Position numbers and translations under genes: made by a program. Shown here piece after piece: positions 47,701 to 60,859 of a stretch of DNA of 64,000 nucleotides. The stretch is from Phoronis australis. Taxonomy: Eukaryota > Phoronida > Phoronidae. The stretch is taken from NCBI GenBank assembly GCA_002633005.1, contig NMRA01000317.1:78849-142848 (forward strand), in the 5' to 3' direction. Under the pieces are notes generated by a model. The model saw only the letters and a list, made by a program, of their open reading frames with translations. It was not told the DNA's origin and made no database searches. Numbering within the stretch: the stretch's first letter is position 1; the number at the start of each line of letters is the position of its first letter.

Positions 47701-50700
47701 GCAAAGCTGATTTCACCCAACTCCATCAAGGGGCTAGACAATGACTGTGTCTAACATGGCGTCACTGACATCACTACCAATCAATAGCACTCAGCCAGAG
47801 ACTGTGGCAGATTGACCAACGTGACTGTAGGCCAAGTGGCATCTACAGAGCACTGGTTCACCCAGCACTGAACAACAATGCACTTGTTGACCTCCGACCA
47901 CAGCCAATCAGTCAACCAGTGGGATCATTGGTAGCAACAACTTGGAGACATCAGGGAACCTACCAGACATACGGTGGGGAGGAGCTGTTAGAACAAAACA
48001 TTGATTTCTGATTTCCTTAAGAGCCACTCAGTATTGTTAAGCTAACGCCAGTAGACGTGGCCTTGATGATGTAAACCTGCCCTGGTTCGGTCCTCAAATG
48101 CTTTTGGTTAGGTTTCAAATAGCAAGAAAGGCCAGTGGTATAAAAGCTAGGACATCATGCACACTTGATTTCCAAAGAAGGTGTTTAAAAGGTGGAATGC
48201 AACAGAACAAACAATTCCTTTCGAAACCTAACACAAAATCTTTAGTTCACTGATACCAGCAATAAAGCATGCTCAAGGAAACTAAATTTAAACTGACCAC
48301 ATTAACCTACAGATGTCTTGAAAACTTAATACACATCACAACCAATAAACAGTGGGATAATTTACTTCAACCCATATAATTCCAAATAACCATCAAAACA
48401 AATGATGTAACTTTGTTCAATTTGGATACCCTCACAAACAAGGTGCTCTAAGCACTATTACCTAACAAACCCCCATTCATACACCATGAATGCCCACATC
48501 AAAACAACTCAGCTATAAGTGCATCCACACCGCCTACTCAGATGCTGGCTCATTATAAAACTTTAGACCAAAACATAGTAAACATTAAGAATGTTAATTT
48601 ACTAAAACTTAATAGGTGTTTACCAATTAAGACTGGCTTCCACGAAACTGACCATTACACAAGCCAGGGACAAAAACATGACATGGTAACCTAGTGACCT
48701 GATGCCAATCAATAGATGGATTACATAACACTACATAATAGTTGAGAAGGGATTCTAGGAACAAGCAGAAAATGTAGTAAACAGATAGTAATTAGTGGGA
48801 TCCACTGTCAAGTTAGAAGGGCTCACATGATGGACAAGCAGGAGGCATTAGAGTAGTATAATAATGAGTGCGCTATTAATCACCTCCAATGAACTGTCGA
48901 CGGTGCTATGAAAGATGAATAACCCTCATGAAACATGAATGAGGCCTTTCTGCTGCTAACAGATTCCTCACTAACTAACTTACACACACCTAAAGCAGTC
49001 AACGAAGGCAATCCTAAGCTGACCAGGGAGAGACTATTTCAACCGATAATTCATCAGACGAGTAGAACAGAATCATACCGTCATTGGTAATAGTCACTTA
49101 CAGCGCCCCGCATTATGAAAACCAGTTTTTAGCAGGCATCAAACTGGTTCTCAAAACTTCGGACCTCTGTGACCGTTGTCATTTCATCAAGTGTTTGAAT
49201 ACAATGTTTACTATAGAAAATTTTCATTGCTTATGAATATGAAATGGAACTCATATGAAACACGGTGACTTATACCCAGCTCAGGACAATACAAACTGAC
49301 CAACAGCAGGGTAATAGTTGGATATAGCGTGCCCACGCATTTTAAGAACCAGTTCTCTCCACTGAGTAACAGACATCAAACTGGTTCTCAAAATACGGGC
49401 ACTGTTAAACCAAACTATTGCCAATTATAGCCACTAAGAGCAACAACAGAATAAATATCACATCACTTATTTAGCACACTATATGGGTGGCAAGTGAAAT
49501 TCTATTTTGTTAAAATTCTCTACAAAAATAAATATATAGAAAACTTAAGTCTGTTACTAGCATGAAAATATTGAGTAAAACATTTTATTCTACAATGACA
49601 GAGGGTGCACCCAGTGGTAAATCAAGAACGTTGATACATGGACGTAATGGCTGTACACTTTCCACATCAAGGTACCGTTCTTTGGTTCCAAGAAAAAGGA
49701 TCTTTAGTCAATATTTTCATCACATAAATGTAAAACCCAGTAATGTTACTAGAATGGTTTATAGTGCGTAGATGTCGCAACACAACAAGCAAAAGTTTCC
49801 ATTAATTGCCATCACGTAATTAGCTTCTCAGAAATGGGAGATATTACAATTTTGGCAATTATTCCCCCGCGAAATTAGTGGAAAATTACAACAGTGTTAT
49901 AATAAGCAGGGACTTTGGATATTGTTGGCAGCTAGCCAGTTCAAAGTAACACCAATTGGACAGGGCAAATAAGCTCCAACAACGACCATTGGTACAACTT
50001 GATATTTAGCTGGGTGTGGCTCATGAAGAAGTACCGTAAGAGCAACCCCCCCCCTCCTCTACACTGTCTGCAGTTCTGGAGGCGAATGCAGTCAGTTCAA
50101 GCAATAACAGGGGAGACTAAATTTGCCAAGCGGCATTGATGGTGAAATGATTGCCTCTTCATTACCCACACCAGTACCTGGATGCATGGCTAATGCCATA
50201 GTCTCACTAATGAGGACACCTCATTTACACCAAGCTCTCTGTCCTGCATTTTCTTCTCCAGACATTACTTATCAGTAACCTCTTCATGATAAACCACAAA
50301 TCATTTTGAAAATAAGATAACAGTCTATGCTGAAATCCATCAGATTTTTTTTTAAATTTGACCTAAAAACAAACATCCCCTCAGTTCCCACACTTCAATC
50401 ATAGAGACAGTACTAGTTTCCTTGAGTTGTCTGGCCACAAAAACAGCTCCCCATCCAACCTCTCATTCCAACCAGTCCTGAGCTCCACCCCAAACTGACT
50501 TTTGATAACGACCTCCACTCTGAAGTGTTTTTAATGTTTATCATTACACAGGTCAGTTTAGTCTGGCAGCCAGTTTTTTTTTGTCTCCTCAAAAACATTA
50601 ACCATAATTGGTTAACCACACAAGAAAAAATAAAGACCCATTAGAAATACTAGGGAAGCGTGGCTGAACAGATTGGGAAACCACAGCAATGTGGTTGAAT

Positions 50701-53700
50701 AGGTAGAAAAACACAGCCGTTCAAATTCATGAGACCGATCAGGTCAACAGCAAAGACTAACTGCAGTATTAGGTATATCTAGTCGCATTCAGTTTTACCA
50801 GGGACCCAAATGACAGGGAACTGGTTGTAGAAATTTACACACATGTAATTTCACTTAAGGTGAGCTTGTATGGTGACACAAACACTGCATAACACAGGTT
50901 ACCCTCGATGCTTACACACAGCCATCACCACATCCTTTGTGTTATCAAACACCTGTGGAAATAATTGCATGTGAACTACGAGAAAGCAGTTTAAGAATAT
51001 CTCAAACCTTATTCACAAAAATTGCAAGTTTTTTACAATATGTAACACATGTCTAGCGAAATGCCTAATCTTCATATTCGTGGAACTTCAAATACATCAT
51101 TGGTGATGGATGCCCTTAGAAACTGGGAAACTCACTTTGGATAGGAAATCCGAGTTGATCCGCCGAGTGAAAATAAATGCCAATTAAAACACAGTTCGCA
51201 CAGGCCGATTAACACATCACACCTCTACATTTAAGGTAACAGAGACATAACGTCCCAAACCTGGAAACAGTACGACTGAGGCTGTAGTGTAAGCGTGATT
51301 AGCATGAAAGGAAAATACTTTCAGAGGTTCAGAAAGTTGCACCTTCAAAACTACCACAGAAATAAGATTTGAAGTCCCGCATACTGCATTGGGCGAATCC
51401 TTAGGCATAGCATGGTAGTGAAGAGTTAGACATGTTAGCAACGAGTTGCCATTGAAAGACAACAAGTCCCAACAGAGCAGTCACTAAAGTTGTGTTGTGC
51501 ACATGCAATAGCACTTTTACTACTTTTACTGGTGTTATAGGAAATACTCGACTCGGTTTATTAACATGACTAGCAAGTGACAAACAGACACCCTTGAGCC
51601 TATTAGTATAGAGTGATGAAATGCATGCACGCTCTTTCATTACATTTAAAAAATTATTGCTTCTAATAATGTTAGCAGACACAGGCGTCCATAATGCAAT
51701 TATTTCTGAGATGCCAGTGACATGTGACTGGAACATCTGAAGGGTATCAGACAAATGAACACAAGGTCAGTGACCGCGCTTCTCAGAGCGTATCCTGTAG
51801 GCGTGACAGTGCCAAGCTCGGTCATTGAGTTCTGACCATACGCCAAGACAATTCACACTCCAGACACAAAAACTACAAGGATTTGCACTTAACGGTGTTG
51901 GTCACATTGTCATGCTGTCTGTGACAATACACCAATAATTACTCCTCCTACTTATCATAAAGAGAGTCATGGTTCACATACAAAAGACAACTAATCCCAG
52001 ACTTCTCTTCCAGTTCATGGTTAGGGAGTCACAGTAACACAAAACTGGCCAAAGTGGGCACCCAATATACAGCAAAAAAATGAAAAACCTTATGCCAGTC
52101 AGTACCAAGACAACATTTACCAATAACAAGAGCACATTTACCAATATTTACCAATACCAAGCCAATATTTACCAATACCAAGACTATATTTACCGATACC
52201 AAGACTATACTTACCAATACCAAGATTTATGATTACCTTTCTTGCTGGACAAAAAAGCCAAATTCCTCTCCCAAGAAATCATAAAGCGAAATTAATCGCC
52301 AAGGAGAACACGCACAAATTTCACTAGTCAAGCCAGTGAGAACACCTGCTTCACTGGTAATACACTGCGTTATCTTGCAAAGCCTCGTCATTTTGCATTT
52401 CAGCGAGGCTCTTGCCTCTATGGAACACAGCCCTAATACTACACCAAAAAGGCACCACTGCAATTGGGGGCATTATCTCTACTGACATCACCAATGAATG
52501 ATCCCTTACGGTAACAAATGCACCTAGTTTGGTTTAAATACATAAATTATCCAATCCACATGCAATAACGTCACAAAGAGTCACCCACCTTCTGCAACGT
52601 GACGTTCACACTCTTTACTCGTTTCAGTTCCTCCGTTATGACCCGTAATCTCCCCTCCAGTGACATATGAAGGTTGGAGAACTCCTGCAGGAAGTTCTCA
52701 CGGCTCTCCCGCGACTCTGGTACCTTGCCGTCGAACAGCATGTCAATCATTTTCAGCTCCTCCTTGATTGTGCTGGCCACACCTCCAAATGGTGCAGCAG
52801 TGTCACTGTCTGGAGTTGGAGGAACTAAAAGCAGAATGGTGGCCATACATTAAACGTCAAAAACACCAGAAAAATTACACGTAACGATGACTTAGGTCTT
52901 TCACGTATGGCCAAAAAAGAATTACTTGGTTCAAGTGGTTTTTTTTTTGAAAATTGATGCAGTGAAGGGGGTATTTTTTGTTTTTCACTTTTTCAAAGGG
53001 GGGGGTTAGCAACACTTGTGCATGTGAGGTAGTGGGTAAACGACAGGCAGTCAACAGGTGATTATGCCCAACTTATCAAACCTTGATTCTGTGCACGAGT
53101 TTCTGTGGCTATGGGGAAAAACATTAGTGATCCTGCTGAGACTGATGTGGGTTGGGGCTTTTCATTAAGAAATGAGGCGCAAGTTTCAAAATGAGTCAGC
53201 GTACAGACCAGAACTTGGTGGACTCTTTTCCCCTACCACGCTCTACTCACCCGCCACTTCTACCCACAGACTCCCAATCCCTTGCCACCCCTATACTCAC
53301 AGTCGCCACCCCTGATACAGCCTAAATCCCTCACTTATCCTCGAAACCTCACCTGCAATCCCCACACCCACTCCTGCTACCCAACCTGTCCTCATCCACT
53401 CACAACGCTTTCAGTAATAGTACGATATAATGCACCCGCACTTTGACAACAGGTTTTCACCATGAATAACAGGCATTAAACTGGTTCCCAAAATGTGGGC
53501 ACGTTATACCCGACTATTGCCCATCCTCCTATCAAAGTCCCGTCCTCCATCCTCATCCACCATGCCATGTCTCACCTGAGTCATCAGATGTCTCCACCAG
53601 GTCATAATCAGTAGACTCCGCCCCCTTGTGCTCGTCACATACTTCTGACTTCATCTGCTGTGACAACGGAGCCAGAGACACATTGGGCGCATAATGACGT

Positions 53701-55461
53701 TCATACCTAAAACAATACCATTGCATGCGTAATGCAAAAATTAATGCTTGTCAGGTATACAGGCATCCTAGACCTAATTATAAGTCCAACTTGGGTGATG
53801 CTTGGATATAGAAGAAAAGAAGAAAAAACAACACCCAGTCAATGAACACATAATAATGACGAAAGTGTCAAAAGTGGGAATTAGAAATTTAAAATATGAA
53901 GCAGGTACTCAAGAACTAAATATACACTAAGAGTTATGCGTAATGGATCAAAATAAATTACCAATACCACTTGCCCTGGATTTATACAACCACAAGTGAT
54001 TACTAAATCATGATGAAGTTTTCTACCATTAATACCCATTAACAGGCCAACTAGATTTAATGAATTAGGGCCTGTCTGTCCCACTGACCCCAGCTACAGA
54101 CAGAGTGGTTAGATGTCAGCTAATGTCCTTGGCAGACCTGACTCCATTTACAGGCCAGTTAGCTATCCACCATCACTGACCAGTGTTACTTGAGCTGCCA
54201 GCCATAAAGACTAATTAATACTGACTAGACTGGCAGACTGCATTCCAGCTAAATGACCCAGACAGGAGCCAGCGTACACCAGCATCCTGCTCTAACAGGA
54301 CCATGGCTAAAAGGCACTCACTGTGGAAGCTGTAAATTATTCCTTTCCTGGTACATCTGGCATTGGACTAGAGCTACAGTAGGCACTATCCAGGAACAGA
54401 ATTAAATACTATCTCATAGTGAAGAGGTTATAGAACCCTTGAATTGGCTGGGAACTACTGAAAGCCCCAAATTCTATATCAGTCCAGATGACATAAACAA
54501 GGCTGAACCCTACACTCCCCAATGCTGTCTGGTACATAATTCTTGAACAGTGGCCAATTTCCAAGAGTGGTCTTATTGCCACCAACAGTGCAACTGAATC
54601 AGCACCAGATGCCTGGAGCAAAAAATAGAACACATGCCAATGTCTGGCAAGCAACCACAGCCAATCATACAACAGGCTGACATTTGAACATGTGACCAGA
54701 AAGTGTTGGGTTACTGTAGCCAGACAAAACAAGATCAAGCTACTGGCTCAGGCAAATCTCCAAGTGCAAAGTAAGGAAGGCTGACGAAGTGCAAAGGTGT
54801 CTACCTGCTCGACTCTGACATGGGGACAACTCGCTCTGGGTTCAACAGCACAGGTGGACCAGTTTGAAGATAGGACGGCAGGGCACCAGGGAACCTGCAG
54901 CAAAATGTACAATAAAAACACAATTAAAAAAATTGTTGAGACTGAATACAGTAGCACAATGCTCAGTCAGCCCAATAGATACTTTCTGGAAAACCACAGC
55001 ACCCTCTCTGATTTTGCAGTATTTACCCAAAATGCTGTGCAACAACGGGACACTTGCCCAACAGTAAAACATACACAGCTGGTATGTTAATCACATTTTA
55101 TATTTGTTCACCGCTTGTCATTCCAATCATTTTTACATGGCAGTTTGAAAAACGGAAAAATGACAATGCCATCGATAACTTGGTTCAAATTTGATAAACT
55201 TTACTACACAACGACAGTTCTCCCAGAAAATGAGTGAAAAATGAAGAACAATTTATTGACAACTTACAAGTCCTTCATCAGTGCAGGAGGGGGCGGTAGC
55301 GTCTTGTCACCACGGATACCTGGTGACCAAGGTCGAAAGGCAGAGCCTGACTTGGTGCGCTCCAGCCAATAGTTGGGCAGCATTAAGTCGGAGGACGAGG
55401 GGGGAGTGGTCTGCTCACGCTTGATTCGCTTGCACCCAGGCTCATCTCTAACCTCGTATCT
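41546..55461 (-). CDS. Unrecognised coiled-coil protein, 3' part (5 exons)
   Basis: Join on the - strand of 55461-55268, 53706-53576, 52824-52589, 44613-44479 and 41767-41546. Total 918 bases, 305 residues plus TGA; every junction is GT-AG and in phase. Residues 1-110 are polar and proline/serine-rich, with a basic patch and SUMO-consensus motif (KRIKRE), SAFRPWSP, and TDYDLVETSDDS. About 125-205 contain IKEEL (another SUMO-type motif) and a long heptad-bearing helix (RVITEELKRVKSVNVTLQKE). Residues 206-230 form a Pro-rich break. About 232-260 form a second coiled coil (MRLEISDLKAELDRL), then a basic end (RQKALAQIKQRSK). The look is that of a nuclear regulator or scaffold, but that is inference and I assign no family. 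The 5' exons lie above 55461, probably outside the window. Confidence 0.85.
41771..42092 (-). repeat. 46-bp minisatellite carrying copies of a splice acceptor
   Basis: About seven units of GAACGAGGACCAACATGTGC plus ATGAACTACAGCCACTAAGC plus TCCTCT sit directly against the acceptor of the last minus-strand exon. On the - strand most units contain GTCCTCGTTCAG, the same pyrimidine-rich acceptor the gene uses. One unit reads GTTGAG instead. Units differ at only a few bases, so the array is young. Confidence 0.92.
42699..43318. other. Probable assembly duplication across an N
   Basis: 42699-43007 and 43009-43318 are nearly identical (one extra A in a homopolymer) and separated only by N at 43008. 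This looks like two overlapping contig ends left unmerged. Confidence 0.9.
43459..43571 (+). repeat. 18-bp minisatellite
   Basis: About six units of GTCAGTGAGACCCCCAGT. Being a multiple of three, it gives an open frame reading VSETPS-like repeats, but it lies in an intron of the minus-strand gene with no splice context. Confidence 0.88.
44027..44070 (+). repeat. 23-bp direct duplication
   Basis: GAATTATGGGATAGAAAT occurs twice in immediate succession. Confidence 0.9.
44479..44613 (-). CDS. Minus-gene exon 4 (coiled coil, then Pro-rich break)
   Basis: Acceptor GTTTTTGCAG and donor GTAAGT on the - strand. Forty-five codons in phase 0: ENEVLRLTNRDQFRELSSMK, TALMRLNGERSPALTSPPPA and HHQPD. It continues the helix of the previous exon, then breaks in prolines. 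Confidence 0.85.
46372..47654. other. Probable assembly duplication across an N
   Basis: 46372-47012 and 47014-47654 are nearly identical over 641 bases, with homopolymer-length and a few single-base differences, and separated only by N at 47013. Best read as an unmerged contig overlap or two haplotypes. Confidence 0.9.
49109..49165. repeat. AACCAG...CTGGTT hairpin repeat, copy 2
   Basis: ATGAAAACCAGTTTTTAGCA with GGCATCAAACTGGTTCTCAA. Confidence 0.65.
49336..49405. repeat. AACCAG...CTGGTT hairpin repeat, copy 3
   Basis: TAAGAACCAGTTCTCTCCAC with GACATCAAACTGGTTCTCAA. Confidence 0.65.
52105..52220 (-). repeat. ~22-bp minisatellite
   Basis: About five units of CCAATACCAAGACTATATTT with variants. 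Confidence 0.85.
52589..52824 (-). CDS. Minus-gene exon 3 (start of coiled coil)
   Basis: Acceptor GCTTTTAG and donor GTGGGT on the - strand. It reads VPPTPDSDTAAPFGGVASTI, KEELKMIDMLFDGKVPESRE, then LQEFSNLHMSLEGRLRVITE and ELKRVKSVNVTLQK. Heptad spacing is clear in the second half. It ends in phase 0. Confidence 0.85.
52825..53575 (-). other. Intron of the minus-strand gene
   Basis: It contains one small hairpin repeat near 53440-53505. Nothing else recognised. Confidence 0.55.
53440..53505. repeat. AACCAG...CTGGTT hairpin repeat, copy 4
   Basis: ACAACAGGTTTTCACCATGA with GGCATTAAACTGGTTCCCAA. Confidence 0.6.
53576..53706 (-). CDS. Minus-gene exon 2 of those visible
   Basis: Acceptor TTGTTTTAG and donor GTGAGA on the - strand. 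TT from the previous exon completes Leu, giving YERHYAPNVSLAPLSQQMKS, EVCDEHKGAES and TDYDLVETSDDS, leaving G. Polar, acidic at the end, no domain recognised. Confidence 0.8.
53707..55267 (-). other. Intron of the minus-strand gene
   Basis: About 1.6 kb with no repeat or exon recognised. Confidence 0.55.
55268..55461 (-). CDS. Minus-gene exon 1 of those visible
   Basis: Acceptor CTTTGTAG and donor GTAAGT on the - strand. It reads RYEVRDEPGCKRIKREQTTP, then DLMLPNYWLERTKSG, SAFRPWSPGIRGDKTLPPPP and ALMKD plus TT. IKRE fits the SUMO-acceptor consensus. FRPW resembles a Groucho-binding tetrapeptide but is internal, so that reading is weak. The entry phase is 0, so a preceding coding exon is expected. 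Confidence 0.82.
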
Positions 55462-55511
55462 CTACAAAGACCAGAGGTAACAAATGACACGTATGATAGA
55501 ACCATGGTAGG

Positions 55512-55702
55512 TTACGGTTTTAATTTGCACAAAAATAATGACCAAAATTGCCAGTTTTCCCTTTTCAAAGGCTGTACTACAAATACTGGAGACTTTACTG
55601 ACTGTTGTTTTAAGACCTCTACATAGTACAAATCATGCTAGCAATAGACTCAAGTTTTTTAATTTTTATTTTCAAGAGAAATTTGGCACAAAAGATTTCA
55701 CC
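55512..55702 (-). mobile_element. GTAAAATCTCACC-type MITE, degraded copy
   Basis: TTTGCACAAAAATAATGACC plus AAAATTGCC and TTTTCAAAGGCTGTAC match reverse-copy landmarks. The ends are lost. Confidence 0.45.
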
Positions 55703-57869
55703 TTCACCAAATAGGTGAGCAATTACCGTACATCAGAAAAAACACAGAACGAGTTTACACCACCTAAAATAATTAGTCGTTATCAGTGACCAATCATAAT
55801 TCTAAGAAGGCCAACATTCCTTTTCGAGATTAAGCCGCTCATAAAACACAATATCTCTGATGTTTCACATCAAACTCTTAACAGACAACAACTGACAGTT
55901 CATTAGGGACTCCTTGCCACAAATATAAGGTGTCGCTCAATACCTTGACATTCTCTAGCACAGATCTGTATCAATTTATGATTGACATTTACAAGGCATA
56001 ACGCTAGGCTAATCAACAATTTTAAGTGATAAGTAGAGTGGTCATCAAAAACTATAGTCCTTGAGCCTCAGAATGAGAGAGACTCCAAGTCAAAACAAAT
56101 CAGGGGAGCTAATTGTGTGCCTGTACCACACCTACATAAAATGTGTCAACATTGTGCTGTAAGTAGTGGTTCATGTTAACCACTGATTATTTTGGCGTCA
56201 CCAGTATAATCTTATCTGTCCTGCAGATTACTTTAGCCATGTGACAATGCAGGTTACAACATCTAGTCAAAGGTTAATCACATACCCAAAAGCCTACCAA
56301 GAGGCACTGCCATGATTAAACATACGGCTGCCATTTACTCCCTCCCCCTGTTGGTATGAAGCAAATCATAACAGATTGGTAATGAGGCATAAACGAGAGT
56401 GCTCAGAGGAGCGACACTTGGCGAAATTACGCGAAAACAGGACGATGGGGAGGAGGAGGACGATCATTACGACTAGCGAGAAATGAAAAATATCTTATGA
56501 AAGCCCGTTTAAAACTCTATCGAACTGTACAGATTTCTGATCGGTTAATATACATGGCAAGCAAATCCCGGCACACATAACTATTTGCAAAAAATGCCAA
56601 ATTTGACAATTTTCTCCCCGAAATAACCACTTCCCTGCAAGTTCTAGAAAAAGTCTGACTACAGATTCAGAATGCCAGTCCTCACTAGATTCTAACTATG
56701 TGGTCATAGTAAGCCTCTTACCAGCTACTTTTTTGGAAATGATAACTTTGACACAGACAAAAATCCCACAGCATTCAAACTAGATGCAATACGAGATGGT
56801 CGGATTCAACAGAACTGTTGAAAATATGCTTTTCTGCATCGCAAGACTTAAGACTACAGCGAATGAAGAGGAAGGAGCTCAGCTGTCTGCCTCCAAATGC
56901 TCACAGGTCTGTGAACTACTGTGGTCCTAAAGTACACCTAAACCTTAGCAGTGCACTTTATCATAACATGGCCAAACAATAAACAACACAAATGAGCCAT
57001 AAACACACACAGAGACTTGATAAACAAAGCAATAGCCATGAAATTCAGTCTACAGCATATTTAGTATTTAGATTTTACATCATGGTTACCGTACTTCTGG
57101 TACTTCCTTTTAACTTTTTATGTACATTAACCAAGTAAGTAGGTAAAAAATAACATAAACACCCAAGGTTTGTGTTGGTACATTGGAATATTTTGTAGAT
57201 TAGAGTTTGATAGATAATTAGGTAATTATTCTTATTATTAGTTGACAATCTTCAAAACACAATTTCTTGGAAGTTGGTAGATAACCCATGATAACAGACA
57301 GCATTTTTTACCAATACCCATGTGCAAAAGTTTATTTCTGCTCGCAATAATCCTATAAATACTTTGTGACAATGTCACATTGAAGTCTTGCTCAGGTTCC
57401 AAGTTTCGATCTACAAGAATGTCACACTGACTTCATCAAAAACAACATTTCAAAAGGGAGTAAACAGTGACCAGATTAAAGGAAAGTCTGGGACAAGCAT
57501 ATTAAGTTTCACTCTAAAATTTCACACCAGGGCCTTAATGTACATCCATATGGACACCAGTCATCCAGTGACTGCATAAAACACCCTAGACAGAAAACAA
57601 GAATGAAGTTCAAAGAGCTTTGGGGAGTGTTATGAACGATTAAATTCAATCTTGGATAAAAGCCAACAGCCCAAGTCAACTTTGTAGCACACGTGTGTAT
57701 CCTTTAGCAGAGCACTGATGCCTTCATGAAGTAGTGAAGTTTGACTTTGGTGTCATTAGAGTTATTTAATAACATTCTGTTCAAATATTCATTGTTCTAC
57801 CACTCAAAAGCACTCCGTGTGTATAAAACAGCCCAGTGTAACATTTTCGCAGCACAATCTTGTGTCAAA

Positions 57870-57990
57870 CTGCGATAACTTCTATGTCCATTTACTACCG
57901 AAGCCAGTGTGAAGGAAGGGTTCAGCTAATTTGGTAGTTTATATCCATGCTCCTCACTACCAGAGAAAAGTGGGGGGTGAAAGAGCCTTA
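57870..57990 (-). mobile_element. Fragment of the 500-bp inverted-repeat element
   Basis: GCGATAACTTCTATG, ACTACCGAAGCCAGTGTGAA and ATGCTCCTCACTACC follow the order of one end of copy 2. Confidence 0.6.
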
Positions 57991-60859
57991 ACAGTTGTTA
58001 TGGAATACAGACATCTGATTCAACACATCTGCCCGGACTCATGTAAATTAGTAACACACAACACTGTTTTTACTAGACAAGCACAGAAGCAAGCCTTACT
58101 TATTTATCAAATACTCTGAACACCAGCAGAAGTCATTCACCCCGGAAACAGCCAATCACTGGTTATCACAAGAGTGAAAAGTCTACCAGACCCTGCATGA
58201 TCCAGTTTGAGTACACCACAATGCACTGTAGCCATGACAACGGGCAGGTTAATAAACTGCTCACAATCTTTATTAACATAGACTCTACCTTACAATGAGG
58301 ACACTAACTCCTCACACAGCTAAGCTGAACCATAACTAAGCACGAGTGAAAAATACAACTATGGAGGTCATTGCTCTGAGATTACATTTTTCACCAACCC
58401 CTGTACTTTTAATTCAAAAGTCGTTAATATGATAAATTGTGTGGCACGAATTCATATCTAGAATCTGATTACCAAGAGCTGTCAGTGAATCGCAAGCCTG
58501 TAAAAGTGCACATAGACAATGTATTTCAGTCAAAACTAACACTGGTAAATGGACACTTGTTTAAATGAGACGTTTTTGATTACTCTGACATTTTATCAAG
58601 TATCAAAATCCATGTCCAAGTCACATGTGAATGGCACACTAGCACCCAAAACACAGTCACAATATAGAGACCAAGCAAATTTCAATATTTTGATACTATT
58701 GGAAATAACCAGACAGAAACTAAAACCAGGGAGGTAGATGTTCAGTTAACTTAAACTCAACAAGGCCAAAAGTAAAATCACTGACACTTCAGAAGTGAAT
58801 GTTTACTCCATGTGACAATTACCTGAAAATCAGGTATTTGTTCGTTTTCAGAAAATCTCAGTTCACTATTGTGATATGAGGCAATGCGACTGTTAAATGT
58901 GAAAACTACGGTGGTTAAATTACGTTAAACTATCATTGAAAGGACTTGTACGTTGAATTGTTTTGTGACGACACCAGTTCTTTTCAAAAGCAAGTTTGCA
59001 TTCTCAGTTAGAAAACTGACACTGCACAGGTTACAAAATATACACATAAAAAGAAAGTTGAAAACACTGAAAAGATCCTAGATCAAGTCACTGGCTAGCC
59101 CTGGGCAAACTACAGACAGTCTAACAAATCTATAACAGGTAAACACCGGCAGAAAAGGCCTCGTCAAGTGACAAATATACACTGAGAGTTCATGTTTTAG
59201 AACACCCTACAAAAACAGCTCAGCTAACATACACTCTCATGTCAATGCTTTTGGCAAGGCACTGAACAGAGACAGGTGTTCTGAACACCCAGTACTCATA
59301 TCAACAGCTCAGAAAAATGGTTGGAAGATTGCCAACAATGTGACAGTCAAAGAGACCCACATATTTAGCGGTGAAATCCTGAAAAAATAACTTTTTCTTT
59401 ATTTCCACTAACGGTTACCAGTATTTCATCCACTACTTGGAAAATTAAAACAGGGCACAGACATTTAACTGCCCCACATCCAAGAAGCAACAAAGACTAA
59501 CCTCTCCAGCAGTATTAATTAGGTCAAGCCCAGATCATATTAAACTTTGAACTAGAAATAAACGAACTTAGGGGCCCCATAATTCTATCTACTTCAACTG
59601 CATTTGGCTCCTCCTGGTGCTAGGATGTGTAATAAGGGGAACTAATTCCTGGCAAATAACCAATCAAAATAAGGTGTTCCATATCATAACAAGAATCAAA
59701 ATTACAATGGTTTTCAAAGATGGCACAGGAAGCAACTTTAATGGTAGAGTAAACTAACACAATAACATTACCAACAATTTTTAGTGTGGTATTCATTTGG
59801 TGGTACTACAAAGGGAAGCTTTTTATCATGATATTCGACCCTCATCTGAAAAGAAAGCTCAGTGCGGTAACCACAATTATTCGTAACAATCTATCCTAAT
59901 TTTTAAGACACCCCTACAGTAAGTCATTATTTAGTTCCTGGCCTCCAGTACATTTACAAACTATCTGGTTCTGATAACCACAGTCTTTTCATGGTGTTTA
60001 TAAACATGATGTTTTGTTCTGTCATATGAAGCTGCCTACTACTGTTCCTTCACCTGGCTATATATAACTTGATCATTGTGTGCACAGGTAACCTGAGGGA
60101 CCACAATACACTAGGACAGTTTGGATACTTCAACTCACACCACAACAGGCATCAGTCCAAGACCAACAGTGACACATTTCCATCACAGGAACATCCCACT
60201 GTACAACTCTTTAAGGGTACAACTCTTTAATGCGACACCACAAAAGTGACATTTGTTAGGCCAAATTTCAATTTCTGGTGGTCAAAATGGCAGAGCTAAT
60301 GAAGACTACATTACGTAATTCCTTTCATCTACCCGCATTTAACGACAATGTGAATCCTTTGAACACCCAACCATAAGTGGTGATTTAACAATGCGCTTCA
60401 CCAGCATGAAGACACAAAGCAAATACCAAATTAGATATCACCTATTATGGCTTTGAGAAAAAAGGAAAAACAAAGCAAGACAAAACATGGCACAAGTTTA
60501 AGCAGAGTTAATGGGGTGTCTCTGAATAAACAGGAACATTATAAATAACCATGGTCTTGGTACACATTGGTTTAAGAGCAGACTAGACAAGTTATGACAG
60601 GGCCATTATGTCTAGCCAATACCATGAACAAAAAGAACAATACCATGTCATTGATTTCCAGTCAGTAGACAGACTAGAACTACCCAATACCCTCATTACT
60701 AAAGAGTTATAGAAAACAGGTACATAAAGACTGGGTAGGTGCTTGTCCACTGAAAAGGACAGCTGCCTATTTCTATTATGCAAACAGAACAACCATATAA
60801 AACTGTATGTAAGCTTGGCTAACTAAATCCCACAGCACATTTCACCGGTAACTTAGCAA

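Larger units (their letters stand above)
44614..52588 (-). other. 8-kb intron of the minus-strand gene
   Basis: It contains a likely assembly duplication around the N at 47013, two small hairpin repeats (49109, 49336) and a ~22-bp minisatellite (52105-52220). The phase across it is 0 to 0, so a skipped exon of length divisible by three cannot be excluded. Confidence 0.55.

Noticed and set aside
55451-55463. Alternative acceptor two bases further in (exon beginning ATACGAGG)
   Set aside because: With that edge the retained frame is unchanged only if the previous exon supplies two bases; the first AG after the pyrimidine tract with phase 0 is simpler, but the choice cannot be settled without the upstream exon.
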